Assembly: GCA_963573315.1 (NCBI GenBank)
Contig: OY752152.1
Location: 903,501 to 967,500 of the forward strand
Direction: 5' to 3'
Length of the DNA: 64,000 nucleotides
From: Entomortierella parvispora
Lineage: Eukaryota > Mortierellomycota > Mortierellomycetes > Mortierellales > Mortierellaceae
In this document: piece by piece, positions 1 through 11,641 of the stretch
Position numbering within the stretch: position 1 is the first letter of the stretch
Layout of the letters: each line of letters starts with the position of its first letter
Position numbers and translations under genes: made by a program
Notes under the pieces: model-generated
The model's database searches: none
What the model was told of the DNA's origin: nothing
What the model saw: the letters and a program-made list of their open reading frames with translations, nothing else

Positions 1-1009
1 AAGTATTCCTTGTCCTTGGTCAATGTTGTTGCCTTGAGACGTTCAAGTAGAAGTCTCGTGGCATTGGACTCATCAAGCTCCAGAATGATGTTTCCACGAC
101 ATCTTTAGGTAGTGTAAATCACAGAAGTGTTAGTGTGCGCTCTCGCCTCACGAATTCTTGATGAGCACTATGGATTGCTCACCTCGTAATTTGCATAGCA
201 GGGCCAAGGGGTGCCATGGATGGGTACTCCACAGCTGTTGACTGACTTCTTGTAGTATCCATTGTCGGCTTTGTTTTTGCCAAGGAGACTCCCACAACAC
301 CATCCTGGACCCATTTGCCGTCGTAAAACATGGTCACTGGTCGTCCTGTGATGAATGGTGTTGAACTTGCAACCACGCCAATCTTGCTTGCTTTTGGGTT
401 AGCTGTGTCCAAAGCTTCCAGAAACTGATGCACCTCCAGATCTGAAATTACAAGGACATCCTGGTCCACCTTGTCTTGCTCTAAAACTGCGGCTGGCACC
501 TGGACCTGATTCCTACCAATTGAAATGCTCTTAAAGGCATTCCAGGCGTCGGCTGTGTCCAGGCTTCGTTCTTCAATGTCCTGCGATCGAGCCCATTTGC
601 CTACAGATTTCTCCTTGAGACGTTTGCGGCGCGATTCTGGTCCCGAGAGATAGAATGCCGCGCAGGAGATCAAGCCGCTTGAAGGTGAGAGAGTCAGCGT
701 GGACACGCCATGGCCGGATGTTGTCGGGACCCGGTCAATGACGGCTCCGAGGACAAGTGAAGACGTTGTGATGTGGGAAGGAACCTTGGAAGGTAGCTCT
801 AGGAGATCGGACCCTGGGAACGATCTCGAGGCGAGGATAACCGTGACGGAGCCAGCAGGCGGCAAGGGGGAGGACGCAGGAAAGCAGCGAGCGAGAGCGG
901 TCTTCAGGTCAGGATGCGAGCAAGTGGCCGCGGTGTAAAGCAACCTAGACCGTGTCTGCCCTCGGACAGTCCACGAGCGGGCAAGCGAAAAGGCGCGGGT
1001 GACAAGCAT
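1..1009 (-). CDS. FIST-domain protein, 3' end beyond the window
   Basis: Exons 1009-183 and 102-1 on the minus strand; the gene continues past the left edge. The intron at 182-103 has a GTGAGC donor, and joining the exons keeps the frame (MQITR into CRGNIILELDES). The segment near residues 190-235, with TPFITGRPVTMF preceded by a conserved aspartate and HQFLEAL, fits the FIST N-terminal sensory domain, and the NIILELDES stretch fits the following part of FIST. FIST domains are thought to sense small ligands such as amino acids; here there is no visible F-box in the part seen. The basic, hydroxylated N-terminus could be a mitochondrial presequence. It is divergent from MED6 with 156 bp between starts. 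Family call is fairly sure, function is not. Confidence 0.7.
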
Positions 1010-1165
1010 GTGGGGATGTTGAATGCGAACTAGGGAGGAAAGTCGAGCTGATCACCATGAGCCGGAAACATCGCCGATGTTAAACACGTGACTGGCGGTT
1101 TTGCGAGGTGTGCAAATGGTTCCTGCCATCTTCGTTGCTGCATCACCAACAGACGACAAACAACA
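1010..1165. promoter_or_regulatory. Bidirectional promoter of the FIST gene and MED6, with E-box
   Basis: Only 156 bp separate the two divergent start codons. The space holds CACGTGAC (E-box at 1085-1090), followed by ACTGGCGGTTTTGCG. A very similar block lies upstream of the NOL11-like gene at 22028-22060. No TATA box was seen. Confidence 0.5.
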
Positions 1166-2588
1166 ATGGCAACACCGTTACTTGGAGCACCTGGAGCTGG
1201 CCCTGGCCAGCCAGAGTCAAAGGCAGATCTCTTGAACGTGGAATGGCGCTTTCAGGAGTGGCTCATGGTAATGGGACGGCATCTGCCAGATCTCCACTTT
1301 CTGTTTGCATGGATCATTGCTCACACAAGAAAACTTGTCATTGTATTTTCAGGGAATGGGGGGACTCAATCCCGATAATGTTCTGGACTATTTTGCTCTA
1401 TCGCCATTCTGGGACCCAGAATGCAACAATGCTGTCCTGAAGATGCAGACGCAGTTTAACAATTTAGGAGAGATGAAGCAAAGGCTGAGGTAACGCGTTT
1501 TTTCAGGTCTTGCGCGTCCGGCATCGATACACCGATACACAATTCTAACGACAGTGATGCATTCTGTAGCGGTATGACAGGCACTGAGTTTGCTCTAGTG
1601 CATGAGCGATACCCAACACTCTTCATCATTCAGAAGCAGAGACGAAGGAGTCCAACAGAAGGTATTAGTCGGTTACAAATGAGCTGCGAGCTGTAGATAA
1701 ATTGAGCTGGTGACAGTCCTGACTTTTTGCTTCTGCCTGCTGCCAGTCATGCCTCTGTCAATTTACTATGTCCTCCATGGAAACATCTTCATGTGTCCAG
1801 ATCTTCACACCCTGCTAGCAAATCGCGTGGTATGGTATCATGTTGTAAAGACCGAAATCGTATCTTTTTTGTAGGACACCAACTGACTAGCGCCATCCAT
1901 TTTTTTTCACAATCAGTTGGGAAGTTTGCACCATGTCGAGAGCGCATTCAATGAGGCCCGAATCATGACCGACTTCCACCCTTCTACAGGATATCACTGG
2001 AAATCTGCAGCCGATGTTGCGACAGGATCGCCATCGCCTTCGCTGCCTCCTGTGACAACAGTCGATCAGCCTAATACCGCTGTTGGCCCAGTGAAAGTTG
2101 GTGTGTCTCTTCTCCTCAATCAACTAACGGGATTTTCTTTTTATGAAAGTTTTTGCAATTATTTTAACATGGTCTTGATCCATTGTCGCGTAATAGAGTC
2201 GCAAGATTTCAGAGTTGCCGTCGACAGAGCTCTCAAAAATGTGGAGCAGCGTGCTCATATACAACAGTTCTTGCTTCAGTCTGGGGTTCATGGTGCTGCT
2301 GCTGGGCCAACAGCTACTTCGACAGTCAAACAAGAGGGCTCGGGTGGTGGTAGCGGTAGCAATACACAATCGCCTACCGGTACCCCTGCTTCCAGAAGCG
2401 CGCCGAAGGCCGCCACCAAGAGACGGAAGAAGAGCGAGGAAGCATCTGCTGCTGCATCAAGCATGGGAATCAACACCTCAGTTGGCTCTGGAACCTCACA
2501 GGGTCGCGCCGGCTCGACTACTCCTGCCACACCTACTGCCACTCCAACTAAGAGGCGGAAGAAGACAAAGAATACCGATCCAAAGTAG
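1166..2588 (+). CDS. MED6: Mediator complex subunit 6
   Basis: Subunit of the Mediator head module, which links activators to RNA polymerase II in the nucleus. Exons: 1166-1267, 1353-1489, 1570-1661, 1747-1829, 1917-about 2096 and 2199-2588, giving about 327 residues. The Med6 core is clear: LNVEWRFQEWL, then NPDNVLDYFALSPFWD, QTQFNNL, GTEFALVHERYPTLFIIQKQ, and YYVLHGNIF. The C-terminal 130 residues are Gly/Ser/Thr/Ala-rich with two basic KRRKK clusters, the second (TKRRKKTK) close to the end, resembling nuclear localisation signals. The ATG at 1166 is the first in frame before the conserved core. The fifth intron's donor is not certain: the frame stays open through it, so GTTGGT at 2097 or GTGTCT at 2103 are both possible. 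Confidence 0.92.
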
Positions 2589-3516
2589 ACACTGGGTCAT
2601 AGTCTTATTCGGAGGGTAGCACTTCGAGTTGTAAACTATTCTGAAAATAAAGAAAATAAAATAACTTTTCGTACTGGACATGATGAGAAACTAAGGAAAT
2701 GAAATCGACACGCCACCAACTCGAGATCCAGCTGCAGTAGCAGTCACGCCGCGCGCTGCGTTTGATGACCAGAATTCTGTCACAGACCACTCATGTCGTT
2801 TTGAGAGGGTGAGAAGAGTCCACGGACTTGGATGTCCACACAAGAGAAAGGCGATCAGTTCGGTAGCGATGGTAATGAAGATCTTTATGGACCGATCAAA
2901 CCACTGCCAAAGGTCAGTCCTCGACAGTAAGGCAAGAGCCAACAGAAAAAAAAAAAAAAAAAGGTTTTCCGAGACGTGTGTCAGGATAGTGGACCCTTTG
3001 CTTTTTTTATCACATCTGGGGGGACACAAAGCTGGCGAACAATCATTTCTCACACCAGATGAAGAATTCGGCGATTGATTGCTGAAGCGCTAGAAAAAAA
3101 AAAGCCGAGCTTCATCTCTCCACGAACCAGACACGGGCGAGTGAGACAAAGACAAAGGGTTGCTCTCCTCATCCATATCATAATCGTATCGTATCTCCCT
3201 CGGACTATCATCATCATCCATCTGACTGCTGCTACTGCCCTTCTGGCACATGCAATCGATCGAACCACGGTCAATATCAAATCTTCATCACCTCCTTCCA
3301 GGCAACTCTGCTACTATAAAACGGTTCCTCCTTGACTCTCCCGTTTTTTCATATTTTCTTGCTAACTCACACCCACAGAGACTCTCGCCGCCCAGCTTAC
3401 TTGCATTCGCAAAAAACACTCCTGTCTACCGAAATAATCGGACATCGTCACCGCTAGTCGCTCAACTTATCAGCTGTACACCCACACCCAGCCACACTCA
3501 CATACACAAACACACA
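2589..3516. other. Intergenic region and leader of homocitrate synthase, with TATA box
   Basis: No gene seen. Contains an A17 run at 2946-2962. TATAAAA at 3315-3321 lies about 200 bp before the homocitrate synthase start and is the likely core promoter. The leader after it is C/A-rich with CACACA steps, typical of a well expressed gene. Confidence 0.55.
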
Positions 3517-5070
3517 ATGCCACCACACGCCAGCCCCATTGCCAACGTCTCCCATAGCCCATACGCACCCAAGTACACAGACTCACTGTCTCGTCTCACG
3601 AATTGGTCCATCATCGAATCGACCTTGCGCGAAGGAGAGCAGTTTGCCAACGCCTTCTTTGACACCGCCAAGAAGATCGAGATTGCTAAGGCTCTGGACG
3701 ACTTTGGAGTAGAGTATATCGAACTCACCTCTCCTGCAGCCTCGGAGCAATCGCGACTCGATTGTATAGCCATTGCCAACCTTGGCCTCAAGGCCAAGAT
3801 CCTCACTCATGTTCGTTGCCACATGGACGATGCCCGCATCGCCTGCGAGACTGGCGTGGATGGTCTTGACGTTGTTATTGGAACCAGGTATGATGTCCCT
3901 CGAGGCTTGGGTCGTACAGCTTTAATCAGAACGCCATTGGATATTTACCATCTTCTATTCGTCTCTGTGGGGAAAATAGCTCATATCTCCGCGAGTTTAG
4001 TCATGGCAAGGACATGGACCGCATTATTAAGGATGCCACTGAGGTCATCAACTACGTCAAGTCCAGGGGCCTCGAGGTCCGCTTTTCCTCAGAGGACTCT
4101 TTCAGATCCGATCTTGTTGATCTTCTGAACCTCTACAAGGCCGTTGATCAGCTCGGAGTCAACCGCGTTGGAATTGCCGACACAGTCGGATGTGCCAACC
4201 CTCGCCAGGTCTACGACTTGGTCAAGACCCTCCGCTCTGTTCTCAAGCCAACGACAGATATTGAGTGCCACTTCCACAATGGTGAGTGCTCCTCTTCCTG
4301 TCTTTCCCACTTTCGTGCACCCCTCTAGATGGGCGGTCTCTATCCATCGCATCAGATACGGATATCGAATTTTCGATATCGATGTGATATCGAATCATGT
4401 GACCTTGGACAGTCACACTAACCCGCCACCAATCTTTTCTCATCTTTCAGATACTGGATGTGCCACTGCCAACGCCTACGCTGCCCTCGAGGCCGGCGCC
4501 ACTCACATCGACACCTCGGTTCTCGGCATTGGTGAGCGCAACGGAATCACCCCCATCGGAAACTTGATTGCCCGTATGTTCACTGTCGATCCCGATTATG
4601 TTGCCTCCAAGTACAAGCTTCACCAGCTCCGCGATCTTGAGAACTTGATTGCCGATGCTGTTGAGATCCAAGTCCCTTTCAATAACTGCATCACTGGCTA
4701 CTGTGCATTTACACACAAGGCCGGTATCCACGCCAAGGCTATCCTCAACAACCCCGCCACGTATGAGATCCTCAAGCCCGAGGTGTTTGGTATGACGAGA
4801 TATGTCTCGATCGGTCATCGCCTTACTGGATGGAATGCTGTGAAGAACAGAGCTGAGCAATTGGGCTTGGCCCTTTCGGACGATGACCTAAAGGCCATCA
4901 CGGGCAAGATCAAGGCCCTGGCTGATATTAAGAACCAGAGCATGGAAGATGTGGACGGTCTCCTTAGAAACTTCCACGCCTACAAGGTCGCAGGCGATCA
5001 CTCTGCGATTCAACAGCTCTTGGTCGTTCCTGAAGAGACCGCTACTCCTGTGGCAGTAGCAGTCAACTAA
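3517..5070 (+). CDS. LYS20/LYS21: Homocitrate synthase
   Basis: Condenses 2-oxoglutarate with acetyl-CoA, the first step of the fungal aminoadipate route to lysine. Exons 3517-3887, 3980-4281 and 4451-5070 give 430 residues, the usual family length. Visible signatures are [14 protein letters not shown] near residue 30 (DRE-TIM metallolyase entry), [14 protein letters not shown] formed across the first intron, the metal-binding HFHNDTGCA formed across the second, [10 protein letters not shown], and HKAGIHAKA. The start is the first ATG giving a normal short N-terminal tail. No organelle presequence is obvious. The C-terminal regulatory segment (about 370-430) resembles the part that carries lysine feedback control in yeast Lys20/21; this is inferred from the family. 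Confidence 0.95.
4361..4380. repeat. Inverted repeat inside homocitrate synthase intron 2
   Basis: GATATCGA and TCGATATC form 8-bp arms around a 4-nt loop; another GATATCGA follows at about 4387-4394. It lies wholly within the 169-nt second intron. Confidence 0.6.
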
Positions 5071-5532
5071 AGAAACAGGCAAAGCATGAAAAAAATAACA
5101 CCTTTCGCATTTTGTTTTTTTCACTTGTACCATTTCCTCAATCTTGTTGTCGACAGCTGCTATACATACTCCTTTCCCCCCGCCTTACCACCCCTCTTTC
5201 ACATTCATCAGCTAACGGCTTAATAAAAATCGCAGGAATATACACAAAAAGGCGAAGTAACGATCGTGCACCAAAACGTTCTGACCCCCTATTTCGCAGG
5301 AATGATTCTCCCGAATAATGCCCAGGCCCAACCAGGACATGTCGAGGTGCTTCCAGCCAGAATTCTCAAGTGGAAACCGTTGTTTGCCTTCCTACGCCTT
5401 GCTCCGCCTCAAAGGCACCGCCTCAAACTCTAATTCATAACAAAAGGACAAGGTGGTTCCCACTTTTGCCATTGCACTTCATCTCATCTCTCATTCCTTG
5501 CAACATTCTCCTCCTGTCAGCCGTCTACATTC
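5071..5532. other. Intergenic region, no gene seen
   Basis: Holds the 3' end of homocitrate synthase and the pyrimidine-rich leader of the copine gene. No clear element was recognised. Confidence 0.5.
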
Positions 5533-8500
5533 ATGCAGGCTGCTTTTCCTTCTCTTCAGGCCATGGTGCCTCCTCCCACCTCCAAGGTGGAGTTGAAGAT
5601 TCGCTGCAAGTAAGCAAAGTGTCAGAGTTACAGAAGCACTGCCCTTGAGTATCCTTCACTAATCTTGCGTCTGCCTTCTTGCTCCGCTCAGGAACCTCTC
5701 CAACCGAGATGCGACCTCCTACAGCGATCCTCAAGTTTTTCTCTTCACTGAGGATCGCTACTCTGGCAAATGGTCCAAAGACCCCCATGCCATGACGGAG
5801 CTCATCAAGGACAGTCTGAACCCAGTCTTTGTCAAGGGCCTTGAAATCGACTATCGGTTCGAGTCTGTTCAGAAGCTGAAGTTTGTTGTTTATGACATTG
5901 ACTCTAAGCACAGTGGTAAGTGGTCTGATCAGGACTACCTTGGTGAGGCTGTCACTGATCTCGGATCCATAATCGGGGCAAAGGGTGGGCAGGTTGCTCT
6001 TCACCTTGGGCACCCCAAGTACAGATCACAAAGTTATGGCCACATTATTATCCGTGCCGAAGAAGTGTCCTCTTCCAAGAGAGTTCTCAAGTAAGGGATA
6101 CCTGCGTCTCCTGTTGTGTCGTGTACTGCAGCAATTGACTGAAGGGGATGGATGTCGAATTCCATGTTATTGATATTTTAAACTCGTTACCCCAGCTTTT
6201 CGATCAAGGCGAACGACCTGACAAAGAAGGGAATGTTCAAGTCGGCTCCCTCTTCCTTCTTCGTGATTCAGCGCGCAAATGGCAATGGGACTTTTACACC
6301 AGTGTACAAGTCTGACGTCGTCCCTCAGCACGATGATCCTTCTTGGAAACCGTTTTCTGTCAAGGAGAGCATCATCTGCAATGGAGACCCCAACCGACCG
6401 TTGAAGATTGAGGTCATCAGTCACAAACCTAGCGGAAGTAAGGCCTGGGCTCTGCTGTCGAGAGTGTACGATGTGTGCACAGAATTCCTAACTTTACATG
6501 TCGGACGTCTTTTACAAACTATGTGTTACATCAACAGCCCATGTCATTCTCGGTACAACCGCCCTGTTCACTGCTGCTCAGCTGAGCCAGCAGCGGTTGC
6601 CTCATGTTATGCCTATCCCTCCAATGACTGGGAGCTCGGTGTTGACTATCCAAGGATTCCATGTGACGGAACCTCCATCATTCCTGGACTTTTTGGCAGG
6701 AGGAGGCACCATCGGCTTGACGGTCGCCATTGATTTCACGCAGAGTAATGGCGACCCTCGTCAACCAACATCACTTCATTACAAGAGTCCAAGTGGTGAA
6801 AACGACTATTCTCGCGCTATTCGAAGTGTTGGCAATATACTTCAGTGCTATGACAGTGACAAGAAATTCCCTGTGTTTGGATATGGTGGTCGATTGGGAG
6901 TCCCGCCTACGGTCAGCCATTGTTTCCCTCTCAATGGAAACCCAGTCAATGTGAGAAGACTCGACAGCTCATTGATAAGCAACTGGCCGCTATCAGCACA
7001 TCATGAGCTTACCTGCCGCTTGCTTAATTTTTTTTATAGCCCGAGGTCTACGGAGTGGATGGTATACTTCAAGCGTACTGGCACGCGTTGACTTTTGCAG
7101 AGTTGTATGGACCTACCAACTTTGCCCCAGTGATTGGGGAGGCGACCAACATTGCCAAGCAAATGGACGCCTGGGCTGGAGGATACTCTATCCTCCTGAT
7201 CATCACAGATGGCGCCATTACGGATATGTAAGACCTTGACAATGTTCTTTCTTGGGCCAACAAGTAACGTCTATTAACAGCACTTTTACTACTCTAGGAA
7301 CGACACTGTCAAGGCTATTCGCAAAGCCAGCAAACACCCTCTTTCTATCATCATTGTTGGTGTTGGACATGCTCGCTTTACCAGTGTAAGTCCTTCAGAC
7401 ACAATCGCCAATGTCGAATTGACAACCAAACGAAGAAATCTGTATTTTACTGACTAAGTTTCCTTCCTCTGTTGCAGATGGATATTCTCGATGGTGACGA
7501 GGACTGTGGTATAAAAAAAGGACGCGACATTGTCCAGTTTGTGGCGGCCAGAGACTATCTTCCTCACAACGAGTACGGTTTTGCTCAGGCCATATTGGCA
7601 GAGGTCCCAGACCAATTCATAGCATACATGACTCAGAACGGGGTCAAGCCTCGGCCACCCATTAGAGTCGAGACAGTCGCTCTTTTGCCTCTGGTTGCTA
7701 CGCTCGTGGATCCTATTCCTGGAGCGGCTGTTCCTGGAGCGGCTTTTTCTGTAGAGGTTCCTTCCCCTCATGGATCGTCTTCACTCCAGCAGCACGCTTT
7801 GCCTGGTGTGGCTCCTCCTGCCCATGCATCTCCATATCTGGCACCTTACGGATCCGCATCTAGACCAGGTTCACCATCTCCCGGTCAATACGCTCCTCCA
7901 GCTAGACCTCCTTCCCCTGGGGCTGCAGTTACGGATCCTTTAAAGCAGGGCAGCTACCCTCCTAGCGCAACTGCCCCACCCGGAGCATCAGCTACACCGG
8001 TGGCATCAGCGCCAGGGTATACCCCCCAGCAATATTATCCTCAGCAACAGGGATATCCCGGATACCCGCCTCAGCAATACCCTGGGTATCCCCACCAGCA
8101 TCCTTATCCCGGATATCCACCCCAGCCTGGGTACCCTCCTCAACATCCAGGATATCCCTCTCAGCAGCCCGGGTATCCTTCCCAGCCATATGGATATCCA
8201 CCTCAGCAGCCCGGATACCCACCTCAGCAGCGTGAAAATCCACCTCAGCAGCCCGAATACCCACCTCAGCAGCGTGAAAATCCACCTCAAAAGCGTGAAA
8301 ATCCATCCTGGCAGCTTGAACATCCACCTCAGCAGCCTGGATACCCATCTCAGCAACCCGAATACCCGCCTCAGCAACCCGGATACCCACCTCAGCAACT
8401 CGGATACCCATCTCAGCAATCCGGATACCCACCTCAGCAGCCCGGATACCCACCACAGCAGCCTGAACATCCACCTCAGCAGTCTGAGCAAGCACACCAG

Positions 8501-8815
8501 CAACCCGGGTATCTCCCTCAGCAACTTGGATATCCGCCTCAGCAGCTGGGATATCCTGCTCCTCAGGAACCGCCAACCCCCCCTTTGTCACAGCCCAGGA
8601 CAGAAGCCGATGCTGTACACACGGCGCTTTCTCCTTCATTCGCCCCCCCTCCAGCAACGCACCCTGCTGACATCCCTAAGGATCGAAAAGTATCCGAAAC
8701 CGCCCCTACAGAAGCCCTTGTAGCGTCTGTGGAGGCCATGACGATTGCGCCGCCGCGTGGTTCTGGTGCACCCCAGACGGCTGGAGGTGAAGGCAGCCAG
8801 GCTTTAAGGCGTTGA
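5533..8815 (+). CDS. Copine-family protein with Pro/Gln/Tyr repeat tail
   Basis: Copines are calcium-dependent phospholipid-binding proteins with two C2 domains and a von Willebrand A-like copine domain. Exons: 5533-5609, 5692-6090, 6196-6437, 6538-6950, 7040-7227, 7298-7385 and 7478-8815, all phases matching, 914 residues. C2A spans about 15-150 (DPQVFLFTED, LNPVFVKGLEIDY), and C2B about 160-300 (KSDVVPQHDDPSWKPF). The copine domain spans about 310-530, with the hallmark DFTQSNGDP, a MIDAS-like DxTxS variant, then LIITDGAITD. After it comes a 380-residue tail, mostly GYPPQQP-type repeats. A second in-frame ATG at 5563 sits in a better context (GCCATGG) and may be the true start. The tail recalls annexin A7 and other YPPQ-rich membrane-associated proteins; its role here is not known. 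Confidence 0.9.
8020..8565 (+). repeat. Coding tandem repeat (PPQQPGY type) in the copine tail
   Basis: About 25 imperfect 21-bp units, each encoding a heptad like YPPQQPG, near residues 650-831. Variants include a RENPPQQ subgroup and single units with W or K. The periodicity keeps the opposite strand open too, which creates a spurious long antisense frame. Confidence 0.85.
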
Positions 8816-9104
8816 AATGCAGTGATCAGCCCCCTCTCTAATTGAATAAAACTATGAACCCTCTCTCTGTGCACACGGCACAGATGCAGGCAGCAATTAA
8901 GGTAGCCTGCAGGCGCTGATTGGTTCCACTACTGGCTCACAGGCGGTCCCTGTGGGGTCGACTGGTGGCGTGCGTTCTTGGAAGGAAGGCTGGAAGCAAG
9001 GAAGGAAGAAAGCACGCATGTTCGCTGGGCTTCCATCCTTTCATCCTCATCCCTCATCCCTCGTATCCCCCCTCCTTCATCTCTTCATCTAAATATCTCC
9101 CATA
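8816..9104. other. Intergenic region, no gene seen
   Basis: Short spacer with GGAAG-type purine steps at 8980-9015, then a CTTCATC-rich leader of the next gene. Confidence 0.5.
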
Positions 9105-11373
9105 ATGTCTGTTACCACCCCCGCTGCTACCCAGGCCACCTCGGCCCAGAAGACCGTCGCCACCTCCTCCACATATGTCAAGAAGCCCAGCCAGGAGGAG
9201 AAGGACAAGACCGTCAAGGAGATCGAGGCCAACATGGAGAAGATCCGTCCCCGCTTGGTAAGCCTCATCGCCCATTAGGCCATCATCATTCGCGCCATCG
9301 CCCTCTCTTCTCATCTGGAAACGACAAAGACGCTCAAGTCTGCGACATCGTGGATGTTGAGAAGGGGCACGCTTCAAGGATCGGGAACTGGATCGGATCC
9401 GCCTCTCTCCTTTTTATGTAAACTCTGTACTCCCGTCATCTGGACAAGCGGCCTCATCATCATCATCCCGCCATCATCATCATTTAGTGTCGTGCTATGG
9501 ACATCTTTCATCTACTTTTGCGCCAAAATCGACTATGGAGACTTTTTTTTTTTTTTTGCAAAGACCAACCGAACAACTGAACCAACTGGAACTGACACCG
9601 TGTTTGTTTTCGTGGGTCTTAGAACGCTGTCCGTGAGGCCATTGCCTCCGCCACTGGAAAGTCAGAGTCTGATCCCAGAACCTCGCTCCGCAAGCGTTTG
9701 GGCGAGCTCCGTGACAAGCAGGCTGAGAACAAGAAGGGCAAGCAGGTCAAGATTGATCAGCTCACCGCTTTGAACAACTCCTTGAAGAAGAAGGTAACCT
9801 TTTTTTTCTGTTAAGATTTCCCTAGGAGGTGCTATGAAGACGAAAGCTCAACGGACAAAAAAAACCAGCAACGGCACATTCTAATCTCATCCCTCCTATA
9901 TGTTTCGTTTGTACTCTTAGATCGCCGATCTCAAGTCCACCCAGGATAAGCTCCCCTTCAAGACCATCGAGGCCGTCGACGCCCAGATCAGGTACGGACA
10001 CATCCCTACACAGGAGGAAGAAGCGTCGATTTCAAAGTCAACATGAGGACGATCCATTGACTGTGGCGCACCCCATTAACTCTTGACTCATACCTCCTTT
10101 CTATTGATTTTCCCCCCACCCTCCCCGCTTCCCCTTCTCAGCAAGTTGGAGAAGCAGATTGACTCTGGTTCTTTGAAGTTGGTCGAGGAGAAGCGCATCA
10201 TCACCGAGATCTCTTCTTTGAAGAAGGCCAAGAAGACCGTTGAGGCTGCTCAGACCCAGCAGGTTGCCATCGATGAGGACAAGGCCGCCATTGCCGCCTT
10301 GAAGGAGACCATTGACGATTCGACCGCCAAGGCCCTCAGCACCGAGTACAACCAGATCCAGGCTCAGTTGGACGAGATCACCAAGGAGAAGGATTCCGTG
10401 TGGAAGAAGCGTAATGACCTCTTTGATGAGCGTAACCGTCTCCAGAAGGAGCTCGATGCTGAATACCAGCGCAAGAAGACTGTCAACGACGAGTACTTCC
10501 AGGCCTTGCGCGAGTTCTCAAAGTTCCAGCAGGAGCAGCAAGCCCGTAAGCAGGAGGAGTACAAGGCCCAGAAGCAGGCCAAGTTGGAGGAGAAGCGTTT
10601 GGAGTTGGCCAAGGAGGAACGTGAGAACGCCGAGATCCCTGCCTACACCAACGAGATTGTCACCTGCGACAGCGTTTACAAGTACTTGGTCCAGTTCAGC
10701 GGTGATGAGAAGCGCATTGCCGAGGCCAGCGCCACCTCCACCGCCGAGGTTGCTGCCGTCAACGTCCGTCAGGTCGATACTACCGCCAACGTTCCCAGCG
10801 GTGTCATGCTCCAGAAGAAGGCTGACAAGGTCGAGGAGGTCTTCTTTGCGGGAAAGTCAAAGAAGACCCGTGGCCCCAAGGAGAAGAAGGTTGAGGGTAA
10901 CTCCTTCAAGCTCCCTCTCGCTGTTCTCGAGCAGTTGGTTAGTCTTTTTTTTTTTTTTTTGCTTTATTCTTTTGCAGTCATTCTTTTCCTGTCTATGGTG
11001 AGATCAGTTTGACTAACGCACAATTCTTTTGGCAATATAGATTGAGCTCAAGGTTGTTGTCCCCACCTCCCCCGCCGAGTTGGCCAAGACTTTGGATGCC
11101 TTGATCGAGAAGAGAGATTACTTCAAGGCCAACCAGGAGAAGGCTACCGCCGAGAACAAGCGCAAGGCTGAGGAGCGCATTGCCAAGTTGACCTTGGAGT
11201 CTGTCGAGGCTGACGCCGAGAAGCCCGCTGAGGTCGAGGCCACTGCTTGTAAGTCTCATTCTCTGACTACCCTCCCTTCCCCCCCCCCCCCCTCTCTCTC
11301 TCTTGGAATATGTCTTGTCCTTCTTATCGACTAACCATCTGTTCTTTTCTTGGATCTCCCTTCTATCGTAGAA
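9105..11373 (+). CDS. BFR1: BFR1-like coiled-coil mRNP protein
   Basis: Bfr1 is a fungal coiled-coil protein of polysomal mRNPs at the endoplasmic reticulum, linked to brefeldin A resistance and ploidy control. Exons: 9105-9257, 9623-9793, 9921-9991, 10142-10937, 11041-11248 and 11372 onward, 466 residues. Almost the whole protein is charged heptad coiled coil (LEKQIDSGSLKLVEEKR, SSLKKAKKTVEAA), with family features such as KLPFKTIEAVDAQI, and a C-terminal PLAVLEQLIELKVVVPTS block. The stop codon is split by the last intron: exon 5 ends in T and exon 6 begins AA. If that intron were retained, translation would run on for about 28 codons. Introns 1 and 4 carry T15 and T16 runs. Strong codon bias suggests high expression. 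Confidence 0.88.
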
Positions 11374-11641
11374 ATTTGTCTCCTTTGTCCTTTAAACCGA
11401 CTTTGATTACAAGAACCAAAAACCCCGCGACTGCACAACATTTTTGACCTGCCCTCTTTTTTATGAACATGAAAGGGAAGGGTAAATCTCTTTGTTGTTG
11501 ATCTGTGAAACGAATATATCCAGACCGCTCCGTAGCCCATTAAAAAAAAGCATCATCTACAACTCTACAACCTCTAGTTCTTGTGTGTTTCTTTCTTTTT
11601 TAATATTGTTCCTTTATTCTCAACGAATGAAGTCTTGAGGT

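Noticed and set aside
7992-8657. 221-codon minus-strand frame with VAEVGIR-type repeats
   Set aside because: Mirror image of the 21-bp repeats in the copine tail; the repeat period keeps all frames open.
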